A stretch of DNA of 32,404 bases, from assembly GCA_015680685.1 (NCBI GenBank), contig MNCI01010715.1, positions 234,946-267,349 of the forward strand. Reading direction: 5' to 3'. Origin of the DNA: Gnetum montanum (lineage: Eukaryota; Streptophyta; Gnetopsida; Gnetales; Gnetaceae). Of the stretch, positions 1 to 11,014 are shown piece by piece. The notes below the pieces were generated by a model, which worked only from the letters and a program-made list of their open reading frames with translations, had not been told where the DNA came from and made no database searches. The translations under genes were made by a program, and so were the position numbers. Numbering within the stretch: the first letter of the stretch is position 1; every line of letters begins with the position of its first letter.

Positions 1-168
1 TTCCAAACAACTTCAAAGCCTCTAAAATGGCTTCAAGCAGCCCATCATGGAGCAAGTAAGGTCCCCCGGGTGCCCACAAATCGTGACGGAAAGTCTCAGT
101 ATCAAGAATCATCCATTTTAAGGTCAAAAAGTGGAATTTTGGCTAAGTACAATGTGCTCACATTGTGT

Positions 169-380
169 TTACGCTGCACAGCGTAAGGATTAGCGTCACC
201 AATGTTTGGGGCCCTGAAACTAAGTCAAAACAGACCAAAATCAAGCACAAGGACCCCCCATGACCTTCGCCAAGGTCCCTAGCGGTTCCCAGCCTTCAGA
301 AAACCAAAATTCGGGCCTTAAAAGAGGTGTTTTCGGTTGATTACGCTGCGGTTACATTTTCTTACGCTACAGAGCGTAAG
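169..380. repeat. Two short perfect palindromes with AGCGTAA arms
   Basis: TTACGCTG/CAGCGTAA with a 2-nt centre lies at 169-186. CTTACGCT/AGCGTAAG with the loop ACAG lies at 361-380. Both have 8-bp arms and would form small hairpins. They share the core of the larger palindrome cluster downstream. Confidence 0.7.
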
Positions 381-390
381 ATGCGTAATC

Positions 391-515
391 ACTATTCACT
401 GCGTAAAATACTATTCACTGCGTAAAACACTATTCACTACGTCAAACACTATTCACTGCGTCAAACACTATTCATCAGCGTAAAACACTATTCATCGCGC
501 GAACACTATTCATCG
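391..515. repeat. Tandem repeat of about 20 bp, CACTATTCACTGCGTAAAA type
   Basis: About seven consecutive imperfect units contain CACTATTCA followed by CTGCGTAAAA, CTACGTCAAA, TCAGCGTAAAA or TCGCGCGAA. The GCGTAA part of the unit is also the arm of the neighbouring palindromes. Confidence 0.75.
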
Positions 516-520
516 AAGTT

Positions 521-656
521 TCAGAAAATTCTAGAAATATCTCAGAAAATGGCAGAGAATTACCAGCATTAGCAACTTTCATCAACTTCCAGAAAATTCC
601 AGAATTATCTCAGAAAATGGCAGAGAATTATTAGCATCAGTAACTTTCAGAACATT
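521..656. repeat. 68-bp tandem duplication
   Basis: Unit 521-588 is followed directly by unit 589-656. Both contain TCTCAGAAAATGGCAGAGAA and an AGCA.TAG/CAG.AACTTTC tail. The copies differ at only a few positions. Shorter TTTCAGAAA echoes continue to about 690. Confidence 0.75.
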
Positions 657-852
657 TCAGAAAATTTCAGAAAGACTCAGAAACAAAGAAGTTTCACGCA
701 AACGGGGGTCAAATTTCTCTTGTTGTACATTTCATTGTAAATCGACATATGTGGGCATGTTAGGCCCTCATGTTTAAATTAAATGTACTTTCATGGGCTT
801 GAATAACCCATAAATTGTAAAATGCAATGTACCTGGTCAAGAACATAGCTTG

Positions 853-933
853 CCGACACACATCCAACTCGTGCACAACTGTCCGACACACATCCAACTC
901 TCGCCAACATGCATCCAACCCAGGCACAACTGT
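853..933. repeat. 30-bp tandem repeat
   Basis: An 18-mer CCGACACACATCCAACTC occurs perfectly at 853-870 and 883-900. A degenerate third copy lies at 903-920. GTGCACAACTGT or AGGCACAACTGT fills the gaps, giving a 30-bp period. It lies just upstream of the TATA core, as LTR enhancer repeats often do. Confidence 0.75.
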
Positions 934-1024
934 CCATTGGACACATGTTATGAGATCCACTTTCCTCTCATCTCTCAGCCGTTGATTCCATTCTAAAATT
1001 CTGTGCCGGAGCACGGCCCAACCC

Positions 1025-1032
1025 TATAAATA
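1025..1032 (+). promoter_or_regulatory. TATA box of LTR-like segment 1
   Basis: TATAAATA is followed by CCCTG, identical to the site at 3354-3366. Conservation of a 13-bp core in two otherwise diverged segments supports a real former promoter. Confidence 0.5.
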
Positions 1033-1639
1033 CCCTGTCAATTCACATAAATCGGGGGGCAATTAGATGCAAAAATCAGAAACATTGGCAATTCTGAGAA
1101 GTTACAGAGCTGGCAATCCTTGGGTGCTCGACACATCTGACTGTTGGCATCCAAGCATTTCTCACGTTCATCACATCACATTATCGCATCCTCACTTCAG
1201 ACATCATCCCGGGGCTTAGTGCTTGACCTGCCATCCACACGTGCAGCTACACTTCGACCGGTGCATACATTTTTATTAAACAATACAATAAAGTTCATTG
1301 CCTCCTATTTATGTTATTTACTTTGGTTTATGCTTTGTTTACAATATAGCTTGGTTTGCGCTTTATTTATAATTCAGTACGCTCTATTTACATTTTTGTG
1401 TCACTGTTTGCATTCCATTTACATCCTGTTTACATCGTTCATGATAACCCCAGCACTAGCCATAGCTTACGCTCAGGGAAGTCCTTGGTTGATTTGCGTG
1501 CAAACCATCCAAGGCACTCTGCCTTCGTTCCATTTTCCAACTTGCCCTCAAGCGAAGGCAGGGTCAGCTGTGGCTGCCCAACAATCTTTTGGTGTCTGTT
1601 TCCATTCCAGCCTCACACCGACGATTTAGGTTAGTACAG

Positions 1640-2430
1640 CGTGTAACATAGCTCGCCGCATGGAAAGCATCTGTAGGTAGATTAAAACCCCATGTGGATG
1701 TAACACAACTCATCCTAGGAAAGAAACACATGTCTTGTGACAAGGTTGTTTGCAAATGTAAAAGGCAAAACAGCAAAAGAAAAGCATATAAGAGCAAAGC
1801 TCATGCAAAAAAAAATGTGCCTAAATAAATGGCACATAAGTTGTTTCACAATCACCCTCTCTAAGCATTTTGACAAGAGGTCAAAGGATAGCAAAAGCAA
1901 AGATGACCAAGCAAACTCCCTCACAAGCACTCCAACGAGGGATTCTGCTAAGTTTCATCTTTACCATTTTCCTGAACCTCCTTCCCCCTACTTAGCCCTT
2001 CCCTTTTTCCCACATAACCAATGTAACACTCACAAGCACAGCTAAGCAACATCTTGGGGTTCATCAAAGAGTGATGTTAGTGTTTTGTCTTTCGTGGTGT
2101 TTCGTATTCTTTGTCGGCGTCTCTCAGGTCCATCCTCCAAACATCGACAAAGAAGGACCAATGAAACACCCTAAATTTTTAAGGCATTCTTGCTTCACCA
2201 AGTTCATGGAATTCAAGCAGCATCATGGCAGTTTGGCAAGAAATGGATGCTCTGAGTTTAGATTGTCCAGTTTGGCAAGTTTTCTACTTCCAATGTTAAT
2301 AGGCTCAACGGACTCTCTGGCCTGCCCACCTAGGTAGTTCATCTAGTTGGCTATCTACTCAGAATCCATGCATGGGGTTGTTGGTGGTGCTTAGGCTACG
2401 CAAAACAGTTTGGCAAGTTTTCTAGTTAAG
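1640..2430. other. Non-coding stretch, nothing recognised
   Basis: Short open frames occur, but none resembles a known family. No RNA gene or terminal repeat was seen. It lies between the two LTR-like segments and may be internal or flanking retroelement DNA. Confidence 0.4.
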
Positions 2431-2436
2431 AGGTTT

Positions 2437-3165
2437 GCTACGCTATGTAGCGTAGCAGGCCTTAGAAGACAATTGCTCAAGCAACCAAACTGTTGCAAGA
2501 CGAAGTGCTATGCTATGATACGCTACGCAGCGTAGCATAGTGTAGCAAAAGCAAAATAGAAAGGCCCAGCTTACTTAGTGATTTCAATTGCACTCAGCAA
2601 GCACCTCTGACCTTCAAAACCAATTGCTTTGCTTAACTTCAAGTCTTTCAGTAAAGCTCCTCTCATTAGAAAAGTTGTAGATTAAGTAAAAAGCAGACTA
2701 TGTTGGTTGCTACACTACACAGCGTAGCGATAGTGCAAGAACCACAAAAGGCGTCTTAGAATGCAGGATTAGCAAGTTCAAAGGCTTCATATCGCAGAGA
2801 ACAAAGGTTGCAAATTGTCAGCATCATTTTCAAACAAACATTTGCAATGCAAATCACAGTTAAGGCCAACTGCTATGCTACATAGCGTAGTAAACATGTC
2901 GAACCAATCAATACACTTCAAAGGCTTTTGGCACATGCAATTAACTCTAACGCAAATTTCTTTTTCAAACTAGTGGCTACGCTATGCTATGCTACATAGC
3001 GTAGCATAGCGTAACAAGTAGCCATGCTACGCTAACATGCTACGCTCCACAGTGTAGCACAGCGTAGCAAGTGGGTAGGCATAGCACAGCGTAGTAAGCA
3101 GCTACGCTACGTTAACAGGCTATGCTCCACAGTGTAGCACAGCGTAGTAGGCACCTACGCTACAT
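2437..3165. repeat. Cluster of imperfect palindromes built on GCTACGCT/AGCGTAGC
   Basis: Roughly ten small inverted repeats share the core GCTACGCT...AGCGTAGC. Examples are 2437-2456 (9-bp arms around TG), 2522-2536 (7-bp perfect arms around A), about 2870-2890, about 2976-3014 (arms near 18-20 bp with a few mismatches), and a run of adjoining units from 3026 to 3165. Variants such as CTCCACAGTGTAGCACAGCGTAG recur. The cluster is non-coding and sits upstream of LTR-like segment 2. Confidence 0.8.
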
Positions 3166-3169
3166 TGAT

Positions 3170-4038
3170 GTGCTTCACTCTTTGTTTGCATCATTGGCAC
3201 ACCTTATCCTAACATCTCCAGTTTCGATAGCGTGATTGCAGCGTGGCAGGCTCGTCAATTAGCTTTGCATGTTCATGCAGTGCAGACACGTCAACACCTT
3301 GTGGGTCCAGGACACGTGGCATCCAAACTGCATCTTTCGTGTGCTCCTAGCCTTATAAATACCCTGACGAGCAAGGCTCAAAGAGTTGGAAAAATTGAAG
3401 TTGATTGGCAAATTTGACAAGCAATGGCAATTTTGAGCATTGTTGGCATTTGTGTTTGGCAAATCAATTGAAAAACCTATTGGCAAATTTTAGCAGGGTT
3501 GGCAATCTTGAGCATTGTTAACATTTGCAAGTTGACAAAAATCAAACAGTTAGCTTTCCCGTTTGGCATTCTGTTAGCTCCTTTCTATTGCCTTTGTAGC
3601 ATATTACATCGTTACCTCTTGAATCCGCGTTCAAGCGTACAGTTGGCTTGCTTTGAACGTCTTGGTTACTTTTGGGATCTCTGTGCTTCCCAATGTTGCG
3701 CAACCAATTGTATCCACCTTGACAAAGTAAAGCCGTAGCTTTGAAGCAGTGCATTTCTTAACTCCAATTTATTTTATTCTCCCGCATATCATTGTATTTT
3801 ACATCATTTTTGTTTCCTCACATATAATAATAATTATTTTACGCTATAAACATTGCTTTCAAGTTACACGTTTGCAAAAGGTTTAGTGACACCGACTAAG
3901 TCCTTGTCTGAACGACCAGATCGTTCAGGGCACCCCGTTTCCGTTTTATCCAGCACAACCCTTGTGCGGATCCGGGGTTAAAACTATCCAACCAATGACC
4001 TCTCGGTGTTTCTAGCCACGAACATTTTCGGTCACTAC
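3170..4038 (+). mobile_element. LTR-like segment 2, probable end at ...GGTCACTACA
   Basis: It contains the TATA box at 3354-3361 in the same TATAAATACCCTG context as segment 1, then repeated TTGGCAA blocks. A more GC-rich, U5-like block follows (about 3880-4038), containing AAGTCCTTG and ending GGTCACTACA at 4038, a plausible LTR terminus ending in CA. The matching start (expected TGTAGTGACC or similar) was not found, so the left edge is approximate. It is related to segment 1 but diverged. Confidence 0.4.
3354..3361 (+). promoter_or_regulatory. TATA box of LTR-like segment 2
   Basis: TATAAATA is followed by CCCTG and GACGAGCAAGGCTC. It matches the core at 1025-1037. Confidence 0.5.
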
Positions 4039-4850
4039 AAACTTAATTTCTCAAGAAATACGTAAGATATGGAACCTACCATTACTCAAGCAATGCAGTA
4101 TCAAAAGAGCTTACTAATTAATCTATCATTTTTCCATTTGGGTAGTTGAAGGATGTTGTAACCACCATCAGTGGGTGGTCATATTTAGCTAATTTCTTAG
4201 TCATGCATGTGGAGAATTGCAAGCAAAAGTTTTTCATCAACGTGAGAATAGCTTGGCTAAGCACAATTAATGTCAAGTTTGAAATCAAAGACTTTTTCTT
4301 AACATAAGTGTGAGCATCTATTTAACAACTAAAATACCCTTATTTATATCTGTATGGTCCTTCCTTCTTCTTTCAAAGCATAGTGGTCATGGGATAAGTA
4401 AGGTTTTTCATGTGAGAAGAACCATATTATTCCCATGAGAAGGACTTCTTATTTATAGAAATGGAGGGGTGGATGACATGGTCTCCTTACAATGTGCAAT
4501 CATTCCTTTTACAAATTGACATCATAGAATAAAATTCCGACCCATGGTGTTGATTCCTATATCAGGACTAAAATTATTATTAATAAAAACATAAGAAATA
4601 TTTGCAAAGAATATGGCAAATGACTTAATAAAATATAAAATTATAAAAAAATAAAAAACATATTTAGAATTGGAAAATTTTAAAGAAATAGAAAATTGAC
4701 AAAAAATTGGAAAAGAATCAAAACTAAAAAAATGAAAAAAATTTGGAAAACAAAAGTGAAAATGTACATATCATTCCTTAAGTCATAGATTGTAGGTTTC
4801 TTGTTTATCATTTTTGGCAATTTCTATTTTTTGCTTATTAGGCCATTTAA
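4039..4850. other. AT-rich spacer, nothing recognised
   Basis: The stretch is strongly A/T-rich, with poly-A and AAATTGGAAAA runs near 4560-4760. No coding frame, terminal repeat or RNA gene was seen. It may be the decayed distal part of the minus-strand retroelement that follows. Confidence 0.4.
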
Positions 4851-4925
4851 CAAGGATTGTCATTTGGAATAATGGTGTGGTTCTCATTTCTCAAGTTGAA
4901 GACATAAGTTCAAGCCTAGAAAAGG
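4850..4925 (+). mobile_element. tRNA-like SINE head (pol III promoter)
   Basis: The block has a tRNA layout. An A-box-like TAATGGTGTGG (about 4873) is followed some 35 nt later by a B-box-like AGTTCAAGCCT (about 4908). TTCTCATTTCTCAAGT lies at the anticodon-arm position. A related sequence lies on the opposite strand at 16207-16290 (TCTTCCACTTGA versus the complement of TCAAGTTGAAGA). Two dispersed copies with internal pol III boxes fit a tRNA-derived SINE better than a tRNA gene, because the acceptor stem does not pair well. No tail or target duplication was located. Confidence 0.4.
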
Positions 4926-5469
4926 CCATTCAAAGAGGTTAGGCTTTTGATTCATTTTGATCCTTGTTAGCTTATTTAACATGGATGATAATAAGGTTTG
5001 GATTATTTGAAGACATATTTCTTTTTAGACAAAAAGGTGTTTTCTTTTTAAAGGATCCAAATATGTTTTCTTTATGATTTTCAATTTTAGTTTTTGGGTC
5101 TTCTTATTTATCACTTTCTTTTAATATATGGTTAGGGTGTGTCATGTTCTTTTGTGAGTTTTCTATTTGGTTCATTTTCTTATGATAAGAGGTAACAAGT
5201 GAGTTGGATGTTTCCGTGCATGTTTTGAATTGTTTAACACTCTCATTTCTGAGCCACTAGGTGTCTTTTGGTTTAGTGGCTATTGTGCAAATATGTTTTT
5301 GCACATGCACTTGGTTTTCAAGTTTATTATGGGCTAGTATAGAGATTAAGTTCATGTTTTGAACGTTTAACCTACAACTAGATCCTTCGTCATCATAAGT
5401 AATGCAAGGGATTATCTACTTCTCTATCTTATCATGTACATCCTTCTTAAAAATTTCTAAGAAAAGATG

Positions 5470-5770
5470 TTAGATTCCAAGCTTAGCATTAATGGTACTA
5501 AGCCAAGCTCTTCCCATTATGATAGGAAATTCCCCCTTATTATTTTCCATATTGATCATCGGGTTATCTATTAGATAAGATCACCTACCAACAATGGTTA
5601 CTACATTATCTACTTATCTTATTAGGGTAGTGATGAATTGATCCACAAGCTCCAACCTAATGTTGCATTTCTTAAGTGGTGATAGGTTCTAGTAATTGTA
5701 CATTTCTTATAAGATCAAATCCATACCTAAACTTGAATCTAATAGAGCTTTTCTTGATGGTTTTCTAGGA
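5470..5770 (-). pseudogene. Retropepsin (gypsy aspartic protease) remnant
   Basis: The minus strand encodes an active-site-like ALLDSS segment near 5750-5721, where DSG or DTG is expected. About 70 codons on it encodes FPIIMGRAWL (5530-5499), matching the family signature hydrophobic-ILGRPWL near the retropepsin C-terminus. At least one TGA stop and several frame changes separate the two motifs, so this is a dead copy. In a live element it would cut the Gag-Pol polyprotein. Confidence 0.6.
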
Positions 5771-6270
5771 AACTACAAATAGATCAAAGGGCTCCCTAAG
5801 TCTATCCTCTTTTTAAGAAGAAATCCTACCCTAATCCAGTCACTCACTACATGTGTGAGCATGATAGTTTTCATGTGTTGTTATAGAGTGGTAATGTTTG
5901 TTGGCTCTTACATAGGATTAGGAGGTGTTTTTATTGTGAGGAAGGGAATTGCACCCCATGTACCTTGCATTGGTTTTAATGGGCTCGTAGGTTTACTATT
6001 TTCATTCATATGCATGTGAATTGTCCCAAAGAAAGGACGTTTCTAAGGCTTTCACTTGGAACTACGAGCACTATCATCCACTTGTATGTTAATAGCATGA
6101 GCAACATTCTTCTACTAAAGTTGTGATGGCCATTCTTCCTACATTATTGGTGATGGTACATATGGAAGAGGAGTATGAGAGTGTCAAGAAGCATGTGATG
6201 ATTGGTGAGAGGCATTAAAAGGTGATTTTAAGTGAGGCATTGTGGGTTGATGATATTTTGAAGGATGGTG

Positions 6271-6289
6271 GTAGTAGTAGTAGTAGTAG
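6271..6289. repeat. (GTA)6 microsatellite
   Basis: A perfect GTA trinucleotide run lies inside the decayed gag region. It is the reason for a poly-leucine stretch in the minus-strand frame there. Confidence 0.85.
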
Positions 6290-7920
6290 GGTGAGCAATG
6301 ACATAAGGAGTGAAACAACTAGTAAAAATAGATTATTGGGTGTAGTATCCATAAGGGTTCGATTGGTTATAGGGGTATTGCTACCTTGGTGGTAGCATCC
6401 CTTGTGACTATGGGTTTTACCATTATTGTTGATAATAATCTTGCAGTTGAGGAGGAGCCCCCACTTGAATGGTACTACATTACCTATTATCACCTTGTGG
6501 AACAGACTATCTTTTGGGCATTTGCTTTTCCATGAGCTTGGGATTCAAAGTATAAGCCTTAGACTCTTGTAGATGTAACATAACTATGCACTAGTCCTTT
6601 GGATGTTCATACTAATAAATGCAAATCTAGTGTCCTTCTTTGAATTTGAATTTGCAACTTCTTTCATTACTGTTGATTTACCTTTCTACTGATTAGTATC
6701 CCTATTTGTTTTCTTATATTTTCCCTTCTTGTTTTGATCTCCTACTCTTGTTTGCTTTGTCTTTTCTTTTATAATTTTTATAGTAGTGACAAATTTCTTA
6801 TTCCTTGGATCCCACATCTTATCCATACTTGCTACATTCTCAGTGATGAACTTTTTCATTAACAAGGTTTAGTGTAAAACCACCTTGTCAAAAGGTGCCT
6901 CTTCTTCCTAATCATAGATATGAACCTCTTTCTTGCAAAGAGCTGGATCCTAGTTATACTCCTTGACACTTTTCCTTTTACGTAGCTCTTATTCTTCTTT
7001 TTCCACTTATTTAATCAACTTTGGTATGTGGTGAGCTCTAAGTTTTAATAGTCTTCCTTGGGCAAAGAGTCCAAGGGTCTTTCTTATTTTGTTACAAAGC
7101 TGATCTATGATGCGATAAAGTTTCTCTTTCTAAGAAAGTCCATGACTTGGGCCTTAGTGTAGTAAAGAATATTATCTACCCAAGGTTACATCAAAGGATT
7201 CATAGTTCCCTTGCTTTCATCATTGGATTTGTTGCCTTAGCTTGGACATCCTTGAATAGGTTTGGTACTTCTCATTGAAGAGCTTAAGCATTGTGAACCA
7301 TCAATGAATTCAATTTGATTCCAAAGATCTATACTAGCTTCAACTTCTTTTATTAATGTTGTAGAGAAGAGCTTAAGCTTTTTCCACTCATTGTCAATAT
7401 TTTACAAGGCACAAGCATCATGGAAGGCTTGTAGATGATGTTGTGGATCATAATTCTAACATCTCTTAAATTTAAGAATGTTATTCATGTCAAGTCATTT
7501 GATGCAGCTTTCCTTTATTGGCTATGGGACATTCTTACTATCCCCTTAATTAGAAATATGCTTGTAGTAGCTAATAATGGTTTATCATTGTCAAACATGT
7601 CATAGTCATAATCTTTGTCTTTATTTGCCCGATTGTGATGATCTGGTTTCTAATTTTATCTCTATCTTGATCCCTACCATAATATTTGTTGTGGTTTCTC
7701 CTTTTGCAATCATCTAGATTTTTTTAAATGATGATCACCAAGTTGTCTACTTCGATCCCTTGATGGAGCTATGTCTTTGTGCCTACATTTATCTTCCGCA
7801 AAACTAGAAAATGAAGATGAAAAGGAAGAGGAGAATGAACGGGGAGAATCACCATGGTTTCTATATCTCCTCCCATGGTTCCTTAGTTTATCTATTTTGG
7901 ATCTACTAAAGGTCCTAGGC

Positions 7921-10900
7921 CTTGAAACCCTTCATGTTTTGTAAATTTACTCCTATGCTAATTTACAAAAGAAAGAAGCACCAAATGCGACAAACTGATT
8001 ATGTTTTCGAGGAACTGCATGTGGTGGTTGAAACCGTTCCAAAACTCCAGTTTATCTCCAAGGTTGAAATTACAACGGCACGATTCCAAGTTAGATTGTA
8101 TGAACTAAATTCCAACTTGGAAAAGCAAATATATATTTTTCTCAAAACACAAAAACGAGTTGTTTGAAGACAAAGGGAAAGACAGTCAAATGTCGAAATT
8201 AGGTCCCAGGGCCATGTTACTTCATAGTCGGGGAATCCTCTTTGATAATTGCACGATCACAGCTCAACTTTGGAATTCATGATACCCATACATTCAATAA
8301 CGAATCATAGTGAATTTCTGTCATTGTTTTCGTTCGCATTCGCAGTCTCGACTTTGTCCGTTATAAAACCGGTGGGATATTATAAGGAAATAAACAAAAA
8401 CGAGAACCTCCAAACAAGCAGGCCAAAGGAGAATAAATTCCAGAGAGTTTTAAAGAAGGCCGACTCTTCCAAATGAGTTGAAATTTTTCTTCTGTTTTTT
8501 CATTCGACGTTCTGGTGTTGGCATGTTTTTACTGGAGAATCTTTGTTCTCTTTGCTTTCGAGAGCTTTCAAATTTTGTTTTGATCCAAAAGCTTTGTGCT
8601 ATTTAATGCTAGACAACAGAGGAAGCCTGATCTTTGTGATTAATTGTGATATTTAATGATTTGGCCCAGTTCCGGGGACCGATGCTTTGGCAGAAATGTT
8701 GTGGCCGCGCCTGCCACAAGCATCGTCTGCCGAATAGGCGTGTCCTCAAAGGTACGCTTGCTCGCACATTCCTTTACTTTCATTTGATTTTGTTTTCCGA
8801 TGGTTGCGTTTGTTCTGGCACTGGATGCGAAATTTGTCTGTTCTTTGTTCAGCAAGGATGATGTTTTGCTTTTGCTTTGAAAGTTTCTCAGATCGAATCC
8901 ATAATTTTACGGGGTTCAGGAACATCAAGTTTTACGTTTGGATTAATTTTAAGAATTAAAGAGCAAGAAGCTTTAATTTCATTCAGGCTTCGAGAAAAGC
9001 AAGAATGTGAACATTTACAATCTTATAAAATTTTTTGAAATTAAGGAGCAGAAAGTTTTATTTTCATTTTAATTTTTTGAGGACAAAAGATTTGAGACAG
9101 TTTCTAAAGCTTTGAGTTATAAAAGGAGCATGGAGCCTTTGTTTTGTTTTAAAGGACTCTAATAACCATTTCGGTGTGGAATTCTGCCTCTCGAAAGTTA
9201 GCTTTGCATTGACACGGGAGAAATTTAGATTTCAGTCAAATAATGAGAGAAGGATGACTAGATTATCGAGTGATTTCTTGCTAGAAGGTTAAGCTCCTTT
9301 TCGGTAGTCCTGTAAAGAAAGTATAACAAAATTTGCGGTATGATACCTATCCGAAAATAATAGATCAATTACATCAGTCGAACATAAAAATTGAACTAGG
9401 TTTACGACTCAGCTTCTGCAATTGAGCATTATGGTGCACCGAAATGAAGTTCACCAGAACTTGAAGGATTAGATTTTTGGTTAACTACGTTGATTCTTAG
9501 ATTATCAATCTGCGAAGGGAATACACTCCGTAGAAAATACACTCGGTAACCAGTGCACCGTCAGTGCAGGCGCAAGATCAGGATTTTCAATAAAGGTAGC
9601 GGGAAAAGGCGTTAAAGAAAAGCCGTGAGTCTGCTCTGCAATTCATGGATGTTGGTAGGCCACGCGATTGTATGTTGTCGGCGATGCGTAACCCGAGAGG
9701 GCCTTTAAAAACGGTTCCGTTCGTCTCGTTAGCTAACGCAGAATCCCCTGTCGATACCGAATTACCGATAAACGTTAATCACTCTTCATTGTTCCAACTA
9801 TTTGTCTATTTTCTTCTTTCGGCCGTTTGCTTCCAACTTAAAAATATGAAATACATTCCCCGTAATGATCCTGGTCTGCAGGGCTCTTTCTTCAGGGGGG
9901 GAAGAGCTTGTACCGGAATTTGGGGGTCTTTTCCGAAAGGTGGAATCACTCTGGCTTCCGGCTTAGCTACATTTTGGAGTAGGGACAAACTGTCTTCTGG
10001 TTGGACCTTGGGTTTTTTCTTCCAAGAGAAAAGCCTTGTTACAAACATGATTATTCTTAATTCTGCTGCTTTTAAAAAGTAGCCTGTCTGGCAATCCATT
10101 CGACTAAAGGAGGAAAAGCAGGTTCGCTGGACAGGGCAGTAGAAAAGTCTTTTTGAAGCAACAGCCTAAAAATTTTGTATTTGACTGCCCTTGGGAATCG
10201 GGAACGCATTTAATGCAACATCGATCATTCAGGCCTCGGGGCCCTCTGATTCCGAGCATCATGAATAGGGGATCCGGTCTTATAACATGTGATTTCGTTT
10301 AGAACAGCGCGAACACTACGCTGATGTGCGGCTGTGGTCATGTGCCTAATCTTCATAGCATGGTTTCCGTTACATGCTGTCAATGTGGTTGGTGCTCTTC
10401 ACCCACTTTGTTTATGAAACTTATGTCCGTCGGTATGTTCCACTAGGAAGCCTCGTAGTCCAAAATTGTAAAGCTAATTTGACACTTGTTAGACAGTGCT
10501 AGTTTCATCCGAGAGCTTTGTAGAAATTCCCATGGCCTAAGTAGACGTTGCAGATGTGTGGTATCGCCTTAATAAAAGTGTGGTGTCTGCCTCGGACATC
10601 TAGTTGTACATCATCCATTGTGCATAATTATCTGGGGTCTACCAAGGTCGGAAGCCACAGTCAAAAGCCCACAAGGTTTGTGCTTCTGTCAAGCGATGTT
10701 GGTTTAGCAGGGCTTTTCAGGCCCCAGCCTGGAACATCCTACAGAAGGGAATGCCCGCTGTGGAAGCTTTCTGTGTCTCTCCCGTCCACATATAGGATGT
10801 CATGGGAGTTTAAAATACAATAGGCTTTGGAAACCATCTTCACTGTCATGGGATGCGGTGCTTGTACTTTGTGACCTTCAAGTGACGAAAAAAAAATGCA

Positions 10901-11014
10901 GCAGTGGAGAGACTGTGAAACTGAGGAAATGCAATGCCGGTGTTTCAGTCTCTGGTGTCTGCACAAAGAAATGCCGGATTTTGGTTTCCGGCGATGAAGG
11001 GGTTTGTGAGCACC
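7921..11014 (+). other. Upstream region of the receptor kinase gene
   Basis: Sequence complexity rises sharply after about 8170 and no retroelement motif is visible. Several open frames (for example 145 codons from 9645) have no recognisable family. A GC-richer block at 8665-8751 ends in CAAAG followed by GTACGC, a good splice donor, and AAAAAAATGCAG at 10894-10905 would be a usable acceptor. A spliced 5' UTR is therefore possible but unproven. Several ATGs lie between 10840 and 11014 ahead of the preferred start. I could not fix a transcription start. Confidence 0.35.

Larger units (their letters stand above)
1..720. repeat. LTR-like or untranslated retroelement DNA rich in short repeats
   Basis: No coding frame is convincing here. 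The stretch holds small perfect palindromes (169-186 and 361-380), a run of CACTATTCA-type tandem units (391-515) and a 68-bp tandem duplication (521-656). The AGCGTA/TACGCT core of the palindromes recurs in the cluster at 2437-3165, which ties both regions to one repeat family. I infer non-coding LTR or untranslated retroelement sequence; the outer boundary lies outside the window. Confidence 0.45.
720..1640 (+). mobile_element. LTR-like segment 1 with promoter core
   Basis: This segment carries a TATA box (1025-1032) in a context matching that of the second LTR-like segment at 3170-4038: TATAAATACCCTG, then a GGCAATT/GGCAAT-rich downstream stretch. The GGACAC element upstream and AAGTCCTTG downstream (about 1480) are also shared in order. 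I infer an LTR or LTR fragment of the same family. No clear TG/CA ends or target duplication were found, so the limits are approximate. Confidence 0.4.
5440..7920 (-). mobile_element. Decayed Ty3/Gypsy gag-protease region
   Basis: Read on the minus strand, this stretch runs from a basic, Ser/Arg-rich N-terminal-like segment near 7900-7750, through a Trp-containing gag-like stretch around 7420-7280, to a retropepsin remnant near 5770-5470. Stops and frame changes are frequent. No reverse transcriptase or integrase was recognised below 5440. The order gag then protease on the minus strand is what gives the orientation. The gag assignment rests on position and composition and is weaker than the protease call. 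Confidence 0.5.

Noticed and set aside
1144-1629. 161-codon plus-strand frame
   Set aside because: It starts at a non-ATG codon, is low in charged residues and lies within LTR-like DNA; no domain is visible.
2437-3165. CRISPR-like array
   Set aside because: The units are palindromes of variable length and spacing with no uniform spacers, in eukaryotic retroelement DNA.
9645-10082. 145-codon plus-strand frame in the region upstream of the receptor kinase
   Set aside because: No family resemblance, no repeated or conserved motif, mixed composition, and an equally long frame on the opposite strand; probably chance.
10934-11014. N-terminal extension of the receptor kinase from ATG 10934
   Set aside because: It would place 34 residues ahead of the signal-peptide core, too long for a normal n-region; ATG 11015 has the better context and gives the family length.
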